In this document: positions 25,965-37,134 of the stretch, piece by piece | Position numbering within the stretch: the first letter of the stretch is position 1 | Layout of the letters: the number at the start of each line of letters is the position of its first letter | NCBI RefSeq assembly: GCF_047511655.1 | Contig: NC_133390.1 | Span: forward strand, 157,539,583 to 157,603,582 | Source: Castor canadensis | Lineage: Eukaryota; Chordata; Mammalia; Rodentia; Castoridae | Reading direction: 5' to 3' | DNA length: 64,000 nt | Notes under the pieces: model-generated | Told to the model about the DNA's origin: nothing | The model's database searches: none | What the model saw: the letters and a program-made list of their open reading frames with translations, nothing else | Position numbers and translations under genes: made by a program

Positions 25965-26633
25965 TTTTTTTTTTTTTTTTTTTTTGCCCTGCTTTTGTTT
26001 TGTTTTGTTTTTGAGACAGGGTCTCACTGTGCAGCCCAGACTGGCCTCAAACTCATGATCCTCCTGCTTCAATCTCCCAAGTGCCGAGATTACAGACATG
26101 TTCTACCTTGCCTGGCTTTAAGAGGGGGCTTCTTGAGATTGACACTTTTTATGTGAGTGGGATCAAATCCAGAGCCTTGCACTTGCTAGGTAAGTACTTT
26201 AGAGATTGTCATTTTTGAAATCTTTCTTTTCCTATTCATGTAAGGATTACACATCCATTTCACAAATGATTATTATTATTATTATTATTATTCCAGTCAT
26301 AATTTTGGGAGGGTGGAATTGGGGTTTTGGGTTTTTTTTTTTTTTTATAGTACTGGGGAATCAAACCCAGGGCCTCACACATTAACAAGGCAAGTGTTCT
26401 ACCACTGAGCCATAATCCCAGCACTGGGATTGGGGTTTGAACTCAAGGCTTCCCACTTGCAAAACAACACTGTACCACTTGAGCCACACCTCCAGTCCAT
26501 TTTGCTCTGGTTATTTTGGAAATGGGGGTCTCATGAACTATTTGCTTAGACTGGCCTCAAACCTCAATCCCCCTGACCTCAGCCTCCCAAGTAGCTAGGA
26601 TTACAGGTGTGAGCTATCAGTCTGGCTAGCCTC
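25965..26633 (-). mobile_element. Minus SINE cluster with (ATT)n
   Basis: B1 at 25965-26118 with an 18-20 nt T-run, a decayed ID/IDL at about 26130-26210, an (ATT)n microsatellite at about 26270-26293, ID at about 26328-26422 and dimer at about 26425-26633. Confidence 0.75.
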
Positions 26634-26679
26634 ATTTTTTTATACTCCATCCTATCCTCACCTCCCAGAGTCACTGCCT

Positions 26680-27225
26680 GGGACTATGGAAAGAGTAGTA
26701 TGGAAATAAGGCAGACTTGGGTTTGAACCGTACCCTTCCACAACTCAGTTTGACTTCAAGAAGGTCACTTGCACACTAAGTCTCACTTTCCTCATCTATA
26801 AAAATGAGGTCAAGAGAATTAGAAGCTGGTACTTCAGCTAAGGCAGAAGTATAAGGTTACCCTGGGCTATATAGTAAAACCCTGTCTCAAAAACAAAAAG
26901 CCATGCCTGTAATCCTAACTACTGAAGAGGCATTTATCAGGAGGATCTCAGTTCAAGGCCAGCCCAGGCAAACAGTTCAAGAGACCCTATCTTGAAAATC
27001 CCAATACAGATACACACGTACACACACATACACACAAAGGATCTGGGTGCCCCTGGCTCCCTCCTATAATCCTAGCTACATGGAGGAAAAGATTAGGAGG
27101 ATCATGGTTCAAAACCATCCCAGGAAATAGTTCAAAAGACCCTATCTCAAAAAAACCCATCACATGAAGTAGCTCAAGGTGTAGGCCCTGAGTTCAAACC
27201 CCAGTACCACACACAAAAAAATATT
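26680..27225 (+). mobile_element. MIR relic and plus SINEs
   Basis: Plus MIR at about 26680-26825 ('cttgggtttgaaccgtaccc', 'cctcatctataaaaatgag'). A B1 fragment lies at 26828-26900, a dimer left half with CA-rich tail at about 26900-27040 and a full dimer at about 27045-27225. Confidence 0.7.
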
Positions 27226-29804
27226 ATGACTATGCTGCTGGTCCCAAGAATTACATGTGGAACACCTCTGTTTCTAAGCCTCTCTAACTCAATGCTCCTC
27301 AGTAAGTGAAGCCTCTGAGCTGCTGACTCTGGTGGTAGAGGTAAGTCAAGGACATTGAGAAGAGGATGGTCAGAGGCTGTGGCTAGAGCATGGAAAGGGG
27401 CTGGTTCTGACTTCACCCTGGAATCTGCCTCTTTGCACCAGCCAAAGTCAGGGTATCCCTAGGGCCAGAAAACCCTACCCCCTTGTACACACAACTGCAG
27501 GATGGCAGTTTCCCTCCCCACACAAACATGCCCTCCACCTTGGCCCCAAACCTCCTCCCATACTCACACTTCATCCAGAGCAACCCTTCATCCTTCCCCT
27601 CACAGATGTTCACTCACCTTCTTCTCTCTTCTGAAATTCCCTCAAAAGCATTCATTGGTAATTTTGCCAAATCACAGTAATTACCTCATTACTTTGATAT
27701 TAATAGACTTGGCACCCACCTGGAAGACAACTGAAAGGCAAGCGGCTCTGTGTGCAGGAATGGATTCTAGGCGGTGTCCCATGGGAGTCTTGGCCTGCCT
27801 GCCCCTACCCCTCCCTCCCTTCCCAACCTTCCTTGGCCTTTGCTCCCACATGCTCTGGCGGAAATCAAGAGAAACCTTGAAGGTAGCCTTTTGAGAAATG
27901 GTAGAGGCCAAAAAAGAAAAAGAAAGGAAGAAGAGAAATGGTGCAAGTCAAACCAGGCACTCTCCAGAGGAGAGCCTGGAGGGGACCTCTGGCACCCTGG
28001 CACCCCAGGTAACATTTCTGCTTCTCTTCCTTTAGACAGATCTGACTTGGAGATCCTTTGAGCTGAGCTTAGAGGACTCTCCCAGCCAGAAAAGCTCCCC
28101 AGGCTCTTCCTCTTGCTCCATAATTGAGTATGCTCTATAATTTACTTAATCCTTACAGTCTCCCTATGAGGCAACTGGTCAGTTAACCCACTTTACAGAT
28201 AAGGAAACTGAGTCACAGGAAGACGATCACACAATTGTAACTAAGGGAGTCCTGGGTCTAAACCAGCCAAGTACATAGATGCCCTGGGACCCACCCTGAA
28301 ACTTACTTGTCTCTAGGCCTGCAACCTCTTTCAAGATTTAGGAAAACAATGAGATGTAGTCCACATGTATTGAGTGCTTTTCTGTGTACGAGATGCCTTC
28401 CTTCTGTTATCTTACCTCACCTTCTGGACTCTTCTTGTGACATGGATTACGATTAGCCTATTTCATATGGGGAAACTGAGAGCTCAGGTGGTCTATCTGA
28501 GGCCAGTTCCCAGTAGATCTGGATTAACTGCAGCAGATCTGACCCCAGAGCAAGCCTCTCCTCGCCTTGAGACTCATTCTGTAAGTGTCCGCCTCTCCAG
28601 GCCTCAGTTGCCCCATTTATAGCAATCACTGGGACTGCTGATGAGGGCTCACTGAGTGCCATGATCCCTATCTGGCCCATTATACTTAATCCTATTATGC
28701 ATTTGAATCTGTGACCAGTTATAAGCATATGGTCACATTGTCGTGGTCAATGCTATCAGGTTGATAGGTGGGTACCCAAGTCCCAGGGTCTTCAGGAACC
28801 TGGGAAACAACTTCCACAAATGAGATGGGCGGAAGAACAGTCTCAGCAGAAAGGCATCCCAGAGCAGGACAGGCCAGGGCTGAGAGTGAGTGGCTGGGCA
28901 GCCTGAGACTAGCCAAATGGTCAGGGTCAGTGGGGGATGGGGTGGATAGGACAGTATAGAGAATCCTTTGTCAGGCCAGAAGCTGCAAGGCTGCTCCATC
29001 CCCACCATCTGGCTCCTGCTCCAGCCCAGTGAAGCATGATGGGGAAAATGGGGCGGGGGGGGGGTAGGAGTGTACAAGGGACTGCCCACCTGCTCTGCCT
29101 CCTGGGATAAGCCAACCCGAGACCTCCCAGACCCATCTGGCCAACACATCCCCAGGCCCTGGCCACTCCTGGGACTCTTTTGGACAGGCTGAAATTGGCT
29201 GGGAGTGTGGCCAGCCTGTCAGGGTCACAGGTCACCGTTAATCTGCCAGAACAAGGGAGGGCAGGCGGGTGGTGGGCAGGCAGCCGGTATGGGCAGGGCC
29301 CTGGCAGCTCCTGCCGTCTGCTCTGGTGGCCATGGAGGGAGGTTTTCCTCTTCTGGGAGGCAGGGAGGTAAGTCAGGAAGAATATAGGACTCTAGAAAAT
29401 TTGCAAATGCTCATGTCTCACTACCTGGCCTTCCACTTCTAGATGGGGACCACAGAGAAATTCGCCAAATATGCTCCCAGTGTCATTTATGGCAGTGCAT
29501 GTGATGGAGAAATACTGGGAAAATGTCAAGACCCATTGATAGGGGACTGGGTAAATCAAAGACCTGAGACCATCTTCCTCAACAGTACTCAACTCTTAGG
29601 TCTGAGATTTGAGGTTCCCCTATGGCAACATGACTTGACTTCCCTGTTCCAGAAGACTCTTGCCCAGGAAGACAAAAGGGAAATCAGTAAATACTCTCAT
29701 TGTTTGCAAACCAATGCTTACAAACCAATTTCTTACAATGGTTTGCTCACCTTGGCAAATACCTCTCTTACCAGACACAAGTTTGAAAACAATGTTTAAG
29801 AGCC
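27226..29804. other. SINE-free intergenic block
   Basis: About 2.6 kb with none of the young SINEs that otherwise occur every few hundred bases. It holds weak MIR relics (about 28130-28265 and 28370-28560), an old LINE piece (about 29400-29560) and a G-run near 29053. I found no supportable exon; a conserved regulatory role is possible. Confidence 0.55.
29400..29560 (+). mobile_element. Old LINE fragment
   Basis: The block 'catttatggcagtgcatg' through 'gataggggactgggtaaatc' matches the general pattern of old L1 3' regions ('...ggaaacaacccaaatgtccatcaataggggactgg...'). An open frame across it is incidental. Confidence 0.5.
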
Positions 29805-30372
29805 TCTTTACTGGGCACAGGTGGCTCATTCCTATAATCCTAGCAACTCAGAAGGCAGAGATCAGGAGGATCAAGGTTCAAAGCCAACTTGGGCAAATAG
29901 CTCTCGAGACCCTATCTTGAAAATACCCAACACAAAACAGGGTTGGTGGAGTGGCTCAAGTGTTAGAGCGCCTGCCTAATAAGTTTGAGGTCTTAAGTTC
30001 AAACCCCAGTATCACCACAAAAAAAAAAAAGATTCACCAAGGTTGGGCATGGGGATTCCCTGCTATAATCCCAGCACTGGGAAGGTTGAGGCAGGAGGAT
30101 CACGAGTTCAAGGCCATCTACAGGAAGCTTCTGCCTCAAAAAATAAATAAATAAGCCAGGCACCTGTGGCTAAAGCCTCTAATCCTAGCTACTTAGGAGG
30201 CAGAGATCAGGAGGGTATCAATTCCAGGCCAGCCTGGGCAAATAGTTTGTGAGACCCTACCTGCAAGAATACCCAACACAAAACAGAACTGGTGGAGTGG
30301 CTCAAATGGTAGAGCACCTACCTAGCAAGTATAAGGCCCTGAGTTCAGATCCCACTGCCACCAAAAAAACAA
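29805..30372 (+). mobile_element. Plus SINE cluster: dimer, B1, dimer
   Basis: Dimer at 29805-30030, B1 at about 30035-30150 with an AAATAAATAAATA tail and dimer at about 30152-30372. Confidence 0.85.
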
Positions 30373-30389
30373 AAAAATTGACTGTTCTA

Positions 30390-30645
30390 CACATATGCAC
30401 AGGAAATCAATGCGAGTCAACTCCCTGTATAGCTATCCTTATCTCAACTAGCAAAAACCCTTGGTCCTTCCTATTATTGCTTATACTCTCTCTTCAACAA
30501 AATTAGAGATAAGGGCAAAATAGTTTCTGCCGGGTATTGAGGGGGTAGGGGGGAGAGGGAGGGGGCGGGGAGGGGGTAAGGAGGGGGTGAGGGAAGGGGG
30601 GAGAAATGACCCAAACATTGTATGCACATATGAATAAAAAAAAAG
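30390..30645 (+). mobile_element. L1 3' end (256 bp) with perfect TSD
   Basis: A plus-oriented 5'-truncated copy of the young L1 family: 'ctgtatagctatccttatct', 'aaaatagtttctgccgggta', a G-rich tract (about 30537-30602) and the terminal 'tgtatgcacatatgaata'. The 17-bp duplication 'aaaaattgactgttcta' lies at 30373-30389 and 30646-30662. Confidence 0.93.
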
Positions 30646-30662
30646 AAAAATTGACTGTTCTA

Positions 30663-31340
30663 GTATCTCATATAAATTAAGCCATAAAATATTTATCCTT
30701 TTGTCACTGGCTTATTTTACTTAATATAATGCCTCCAAGATTTATCCATGTTCTAGCATGTGCCAGAATTTCATTCCTTTTTAAGGCTGAATAATATTCC
30801 ATTGTATATTTGTTTAGATACGCATTTGTATATCCATTCATGTCAATGAACGTTTGGGTTGCTCCCCCTTTTGGTTAATGTGAATAATGCTGCTATGAAC
30901 ATGAGTGTACCAACATGTATTTGAGTCCGGGCTTTCACGTTTTTGGAGGTACACACCCAAAAGTAAAGTTGCTGGATCACTCGGTCATTCTATGTTGAAT
31001 ATGTTTAATTTCTTTTTTCTTTTTTGTGATGGGACCAGGGTTTGAACTTATGGCTTTGCACTTGCAAAGCAGGCACTCTGGAGCTTGAGTCTCCTCCAGT
31101 CCATTTTGCTCTGGTTATTTTGGAGCTGGGATCTTGAAAACTATTATCCTGGGCTGGTCTTGAACTGTGATCCTCCCATACTCAGCCTCCCAAGTAGCTA
31201 GGATCACTGGAGTAAGCCTGATGTTGAATTTCATGAAGACCCATCACACTGTTTTCCACAGCAGCTGCACTTGTTTACCTTCCCACTGGCAATGTGCAAG
31301 AATTTCAGTTCTCCACATCCTCTCCATCACTCCTTATTTT
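30663..31340 (-). mobile_element. Old L1 3'-region fragment with SINE insertion
   Basis: On the plus strand this reads as the complement of L1: 'cattcctttttaaggctgaa', 'tattccattgtatatttg', 'gtgaataatgctgctatgaa', 'gttgctggatcactcgg', and after a minus dimer (about 31011-31222) 'cttcccactggcaatgtg'. It is the target of the 30390-30645 L1. Confidence 0.8.
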
Positions 31341-31359
31341 GATTTGGTTTTTTAAGATT

Positions 31360-31775
31360 TTTCTTTTTTTTTTTTTTGTGGTACTGGGGTTTGAATGCAG
31401 GGCCTACACCTTGAGTCACTCCACCAGCCCTATTTTTTTTGTGATAGGTTTTTTCAAGATAGGGTCTTGAGAACTATTGCCTGGGCTGGCTTCAAACCAC
31501 AGTTCTCCTGACTGCCTCCTGAGTAGCCAGGATTACAGGTGTAAGTCACCAGTGCCTGGCCTTTTTTTTTTTTTTTTTTATGTTTTTTTTGTTTTGTGGT
31601 ACTGAACTCAGGGCCTTCACCTGGAGCCACTTCACCAGCCCTATTTTTGTGAAGGATTTTTCAAGATAGGATCTTGTGAACTATTTGCCTAGGCTGGCTT
31701 CAAACTGAGATCCTCCTGATCTCTGCCTCCTGAGTAGCAAGAATTAGAGGCGTAAACCACTAGCGCCTGGCTTTT
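31360..31775 (-). mobile_element. Two minus dimeric SINEs
   Basis: Copies at about 31360-31560 and 31562-31775, each starting with a T-run. The second was probably inserted at or next to the tail of the first. Confidence 0.8.
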
Positions 31776-31914
31776 TTTATTTTTTTTTTAAGTTATTTTT
31801 AATAAATATTCTAATGGGCATAGAAAGTAGGCTTTTTATATAAAAATTCAATAAACTCCTCTAATCATGAATGCTCTTTTTTGTTTTTTGTATGCTCTTC
31901 TATATTAAGGGAAA

Positions 31915-32020
31915 AAGATAGGGAGAGAGGAGAGATGGAAGGAAGGACAGAGGGAGGGAGGGAGGAAGGGAGGAAAGTAGGAAGGAAGGAAGGAAGGAAG
32001 GAAGGAAGGAAGGAAAGACA
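31915..32020 (+). repeat. (GGAA)n-rich microsatellite
   Basis: A purine-rich tract that ends in about ten GGAA units (31978-32016). It has no obvious SINE donor. Confidence 0.85.
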
Positions 32021-32749
32021 TTTGACATTTCCAAAGTGCAGTTCAGATTCAGGTCTTTGATTCAGCTGTCAGTTCTGGGTGGCACTCAACCTGTCGCTTA
32101 CCTCTCTGAACTTCAATTTTGCCACCCAGGGAAAGGTAGAGTAGTAATCCAGAATTCAAGACGCAATGGTTGTGCAGATATTTATGCATAGGAAGGAATT
32201 TGTCCAGAAGTTCAGGGGGTCGCCTGGAAAGGCAGTGGAGCTGAATCTGAGTGATAAAAATGGAGGTCCACTTGCCCTCCTCTGAAGTGCTGAAAAGGAG
32301 CCACTTGCATGCTATACAAGAGCTCCACCACTGAGCTATACCCCCAGCCCCACTTCACAAACTTTAAACCCCTCTGTGTTGTACAGAAAAGGAAACAGGG
32401 TTCAGAGGATCCAGGGAGCTACCCACAGTCCCACCTGGCAGAGGCGGGAATCTGACCCAGAGATGAAGTTCATAGCTGCTACATGTAACCTTATCCTTAC
32501 CCAAGAGCTCAGTAGATGAGGTTCCTGCAGGGCAAAAAGTTTTGGTAACTTCTGGCATTTTTTTTTTTTTATCATTTCTACATTTACATTGTTTGGGCCA
32601 CCTCTCCCCTCCCCCCAGTAACTAACATTTAATGAATGTTCATGTGCCAGGCACCATATCAGCTCTGAATCATCATACACCGGTGAGTAGCCATACTTTT
32701 TTTTCTCACTGATTTGGGAACTGAGCCCCAAATCTGTTAAAGGATTTGC
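32021..32749. other. Mostly unique with ID fragment and decayed L1 tip
   Basis: A minus ID fragment lies at about 32290-32351. A decayed minus L1 tip lies at about 32558-32622 (T-run, 'catttacattgtttgggcca', C-rich). The remainder shows faint MIR-like text but no gene. Confidence 0.5.
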
Positions 32750-33016
32750 CCAGCTGGGTTCTGGTGACTCGAACCTGTAATGCTACCTACTCAGGAGGCA
32801 GACATCAGGAGGATCATGGTTGGAAGAAAGGCAGGCAAATAGTTCTCAAGACCCTAGCCTGAAAAAAGGGCTGGTGGAGTGGCTGGAGGCATAGGCTCTG
32901 AGTTCAAACCCCAGTACCAAGAAAGAGAGAGAGAAAGAAAAGAAAGAAAGGGAGAGAGGGAGGAATGGGGAGGGAGTGGGAGGGAGGGAGAGAGAGAAAA
33001 AGAAAGAAAGAAAGAA

Positions 33017-33072
<56 letters not shown>

Positions 33073-33109
33073 AAAGAAAGAAAGAAAAAAGAAAGAAAGA
33101 AAAGAAAGA
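32750..33109 (+). mobile_element. Dimeric SINE with long (GAAA)n tail
   Basis: Dimer at about 32750-32925, whose tail runs into a GA/GAAA microsatellite to about 33109 with only rare pyrimidines. The GAAA register is regular between about 33000 and 33075. Confidence 0.8.
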
Positions 33110-33755
33110 TTTGCCCCAAATCACACAGTTAATCATGCCTTGATCTGTGAGCTGCAGAGCCATAACTTCTTCACTTCATGAGGAAGTGCAACCCAGAATG
33201 TGCCAGGACTCCACACCAATGCACATTCCTTGGCACCCTCTGCCTGAAGAGAATGAATGGGTTCCTCAGACAGACCATTTTTACTCTACCCTCTTCCGTC
33301 TCCTCTTGCCTCCTTGCCCTGGGCAGCCCACAGAGAAGCTTACCATTTGATTTAGTGGATAAGCCATCCCAGCAGTTCCTTGGGTGCCTAGTTGGGGACA
33401 TATAGGGCCAGAACTTCTGAACTTCCTCAATGTTACCTTCCAGATTGCAGGTGATGTATAACCTTCACCTTGGTTTCCTGGGCTCCCAAAGCCACCTCCT
33501 AAGTCCAGTCAGCTCCAAGTCAGATGGACTCTTGCTCAGGCACTAGGAGCCTAGCTAGGTCCAGGAAGAGTCAAGTTTCCCCCATCACACACACCAGGAG
33601 GCAGCCAGGGACATCCCCCACCCCCAAACTTCTAATATCAGCTCCCATTCCCTGCCCCAGTTCACCTTCTCTGTCTTGTAGTCAGCTCACCTCTTCTAGG
33701 CCCACAGAGAGGGAATGTGGGTCTGGGCCTGGCTGGGCCTCAGGCCACAGCAGTT
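33110..33755. other. Unique intergenic sequence, no gene seen
   Basis: No recognised repeat. Short open frames on both strands resemble no family I know. Confidence 0.5.
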
Positions 33756-34740
33756 AATTTTTTTTTTCTTGGTGGTGGTGGTGGCACTGGGGTTTGAACT
33801 CAGGGCCTTGCTAGGCAGGCACTCTACCACGTAAGCCACTCTACCGGCCCTTTTTTTCCTGTGTTGAGTATAGAGTCTTTAGAACTATTTGCCCCATCTG
33901 GCTTTGAACCGTGATCTTCCTGAGTAGCTAGAATTACAGACATGAGCCAGGGTGCCCAGCCCACACACAGTTCTTTAGGGCAGGTGAAAGAGTCCTGGGC
34001 TGTGAATAATTATTATTAGAGTTAAATAATCTCACTAGGGGAACAACAATAACAGCTGACCTGGAGAGTTTATTAGTGTGTTTAGCACACAGTGGCTCAT
34101 TTACTCCTTTAATCCTCTCAAGAATGCTGTGAGGCAGTTGGCAGGCATGGTGGCAGCACAGGCCTGTCATCCCAGCACTCAAGAGGCTGAGGCAGGAGAA
34201 TGGAAAGAGTTCAAGTTTGAGGCCAGCCTGGAATACATAGAGAAACCCTTTAAAAAAAAAAAACCAGGCAACGGTGGCCTGTAATCCTAGCTATTCAGTA
34301 GGCAGAAATCAGAAGGATAGAGGTTCGAAGCCAGCCCCCAGCCTGGGCAAATAGTTCGTAAGACCTTATCTCGAAAAAAAAAAAAAAATCACAAAAAGGG
34401 CTGGTGGAGTGGCTCAAGATGTAGGCCCTGAGTTCAAGACCCAGTACCGGGAAAAAAAAAAAATGCTGTGAGGTCAGAATTACCTGTTTCCTTGCCGGGC
34501 GCTGGTGGCTCACACCTATAATCCTAGCTACTCAGGAGGCAGAGATCAGGAGGATCACAGTTTGAAGCCAACCCAGGCAAATAGATCCATGAGACCCTAT
34601 CTGGAAAAAACCCTTCACAAAAAAGGGCTGGTTGAGTGACTGAAGGTGTAGGCCCTGCTGGCAAAATGGCTTGAGTGCTTGACTAGCACATGTGAGGCCC
34701 TGAGTTCAAACCCAGTACTGCAAAAAAATTTAAAAAATGA
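33756..34740. mobile_element. SINE cluster
   Basis: Minus dimer at about 33756-33960, plus B1 at about 34145-34263, plus dimer at about 34264-34465, plus dimer with a broken right half at about 34494-34660 and plus IDL at about 34657-34740. A weak minus MIR trace lies near 34010-34135. Confidence 0.75.
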
Positions 34741-35460
34741 AACAGAACAGCAAACATTAAAAAAAAAGAAAACAAAGAAAAAAAGGTATAGGCCCTGTAC
34801 CTCAAAAAAAGAAAAGAATTGTCTGTTTCCATTTGGAAGCAGTGAAAACCAAGCTCAGAGAAATTAAGGAATTCACCCAAGATCTCATAGCTACTCAGTA
34901 GCTGGTGAAGCTTGCAAAGTAAAAAGCTGGGTCCCAGAGCTCACCCGGTCTGATGCTTGCTGGAAGAATCTGGGGAAAGTTAAATCCTCTGAGAGCCCAG
35001 TTTTTCCAGATGCAGAAGACAGGGGAAAGGAGAAGGGAAGAACAGGAGCAGAGCTAGGAGCAGTGCAGTTTGATGGGTATAGGTGATAAGAAAGGATAGC
35101 AGGAGAGCCCAGCATGGTGGTGCATGTAGTCCCTACTACTTGGGAGACTGAGGCAGGAGGATTGTTTGGACTCACCAGTCGGAGAGCCTGGGCAACATAT
35201 TGAAGCCCTGTCTCAAATAGAAACAAAAAGAAGGATGACCTGGGGGTTAAAGAAAATGTCCCAAGAACTATTTAGGTAGAATCTAGTTGAGCCCATGAGG
35301 CAGGAGCTCTTCTTATTACTCCCATTTCACAGATGAATACTTGGAAGCATGGAGAAGCTAAGTAACTTGCCAGTGCCACACTGTTGGTGGACACAGATTT
35401 GAGTTCAGATCTGTAGGAGGCCAAAGCCCTTACTCTGAGGCTGTCTATTAAGCCATACAT
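34741..35460. other. Unique sequence with B1 and MIR
   Basis: A plus B1 lies at about 35110-35228 and a minus MIR at about 35290-35455 ('cccatttcacagatgaatac', 'ctaagtaacttgccagtgcc'). The rest shows no gene. Confidence 0.55.
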
Positions 35461-35527
35461 CAGTGGGAAAGTTCCTGCCCAACATCAAAGGCCTTGTGTG
35501 ATGTGTGAGCATTGGACCTTCACTGTC

Positions 35528-35720
35528 TGGAGCTGTGCTATCCAATACAGTAGCCATTAGCCACAGGTAGTTATTTGGAATTAGATGAAGTGAACAATTT
35601 GATTCTTCTGTTGCACTAGCCGCATTTCAAGTGCTTCATAGCCACTTGACTAGTGACATAGTCATCCCAAGTGCAGACACAGTCATCCCAAGATTCCTTC
35701 AGAGAGAACTGCTCTAACAG
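35528..35720 (+). mobile_element. MER5-like hAT/Charlie DNA transposon relic
   Basis: Contains 'gctgtgctatccaatacag' near one end and 'gcatttcaagtgcttcatag' with 'ccacttgactagtgacatag' further in, the hallmark blocks of MER5-type non-autonomous hAT elements. Confidence 0.7.
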
Positions 35721-35769
35721 ATAAAGGAGATACGCTAAAGGGTAGAAGCAGCAGGTGTGACAAGAGCAG

Positions 35770-35985
35770 GACTTTTTTTTTTTTTTTTTTTTTTTTTGCA
35801 GTACTAGTGTTTGAACTCAGGAACTACACCTTGAGCTACTCCACCAGCCATTTTTTTGTGACAGGTTTTTTAGAGATAGGGTCTCATGAACCATTGCCTG
35901 GGCTGGCTTTGAACCTCAATTCTCTTCATCTCTGCCTCCTGAGTAGGTAGGATTATAGGTGTGAGCTACTGGTGCCTGGCTAAGG
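35770..35985 (-). mobile_element. Dimeric SINE
   Basis: A minus dimer with a T-run of about 24 nt. Right half and left half are both recognisable. Confidence 0.85.
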
Positions 35986-36467
35986 GCAGGTCTTTGTGCT
36001 GGGCCCCCTATGAGTCCTGGAAATCAGGGAGGAAGGTGACACTCAATAGGGGATCTAGGAGGAAACTGGACTCAAATTCCAGGTAGGAGGTAGAGGGAGT
36101 GATGGAGCAGGGAGGTATTCATAAGAGGTCAGCCTCTGGCTTCTGGTGGATGCGTGATGCCTCCCTCTTCCCTGTGACTTGCTGTGTGGTTTGCAACATG
36201 TGGACACAACTGCTCAGAGCCTCCATTTCTTTAACTATAAAATGAAAATAATAAGGGCTGGAGGTGTTGCTTGGTGCTAGAGCGCTTGTACAGCACAGGA
36301 AAGGCCTTGAGTTCAATCCCCCTAACACCTCAAAAAAAAAAAGTTAGGCACCTGTGGTACATGCCTATAATCCTAGTTACTCAGGAGGTAAAGATCAGGA
36401 GGATTGCTGTTCAAAGCCAACCCAGGCAAATAGTTTGGGAGAACCTATCTCAAAAATACCGAACACA

Positions 36468-36979
36468 TAACTTTGTGGTCTCAAGTGTTTAGCTACTAAG
36501 CCAGATTCCTTAGACCAAATCTTTTGTCACTGAAGTGTTCTGAGATAACTTGAGGTTTAAAAAGAAAATTATTGGGACCACTGGTTTCCGGGTCCCCCTG
36601 CACTCCCCTATATGCAGTCTTTCTCTTCTCTACAAATAAAATCTTTTCAACTTCTGCAAAATAAATAAATAAAAAGAAAATTATTGTTAAAATGACGTTT
36701 GAGTTTCGTCTTGTAGGGTACACTTCGTAAGTTTTCCATCCCTTGTTAGTTCTGCATGTACTAGTCCTAGGAAAATGAGTACGTGAAACTGAAACAGCTT
36801 GGTGGGAGGAACTCTCCACAGGACTTGTTTTCCAAAGAAAAGAACTGTTTAGAGAAACAAAACTTCCTAGGTATGTTGTAAAACCCTTACTCAACAAGGC
36901 TTGTGTGTGGAACTATAGTGCCCAAGTCACATTCTGCTTTAAGAGGTAACAAATATGGATGAATTAGAAGTGGGGGGAA
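36468..36979 (+). mobile_element. 512-bp retroposed sequence of unknown source
   Basis: The insert lies between perfect 16-bp duplications (36452-36467 and 36980-36995) that begin with A-rich text, as L1-mediated integration leaves. It is not an L1, SINE or LTR that I recognise. Its 3' end runs G-rich into an A-run, which suggests plus orientation. I could not assign its parent RNA. Confidence 0.8.
36574..36670 (+). mobile_element. 97-bp polyadenylated transcript end, LTR-like, nested
   Basis: A short insert inside the 512-bp retrocopy, flanked by perfect 15-bp duplications 'aaaaagaaaattatt' (36559-36573 and 36671-36685). It ends with an AATAAA signal about 20 nt before a run of AAAT/AAAA. 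Its composition resembles the R region of an LTR transcript, but this is a guess. Treated as a fossil. Confidence 0.7.
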
Positions 36980-37134
36980 AAAAATACCGAACACAAAAAA
37001 GGACTGACAGAGTAGTTCATGTGGTAGGTCACCTGTCTAGCAACCCTGAGGCTGTGAGTTCAAGCACCAATGCCAGAAAAAAAAGGGCCAGTCACACAAG
37101 GGTTGTTTTGAGTTCTAAAAGGCTTGAACTAGGA

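Larger units (their letters stand above)
36255..37085 (+). mobile_element. ID SINE, then a dimeric SINE split by a 512-bp insert
   Basis: A plus ID lies at 36255-36343. A dimer left half (about 36345-36467) stops in its linker 'aaaaataccgaacaca' and resumes with the same 16 bp at 36980, followed by the IDL half to about 37085. Confidence 0.88.

Noticed and set aside
29443-29799. 118-codon plus-strand open frame
   Set aside because: Its first part lies in an old LINE 3' region and the rest matches no family, so a gene is not supported.
32846-33181. Lys/Glu/Arg-rich and Phe/Leu/Ser-rich open frames
   Set aside because: They are readings of the (GAAA)n tail of a SINE.
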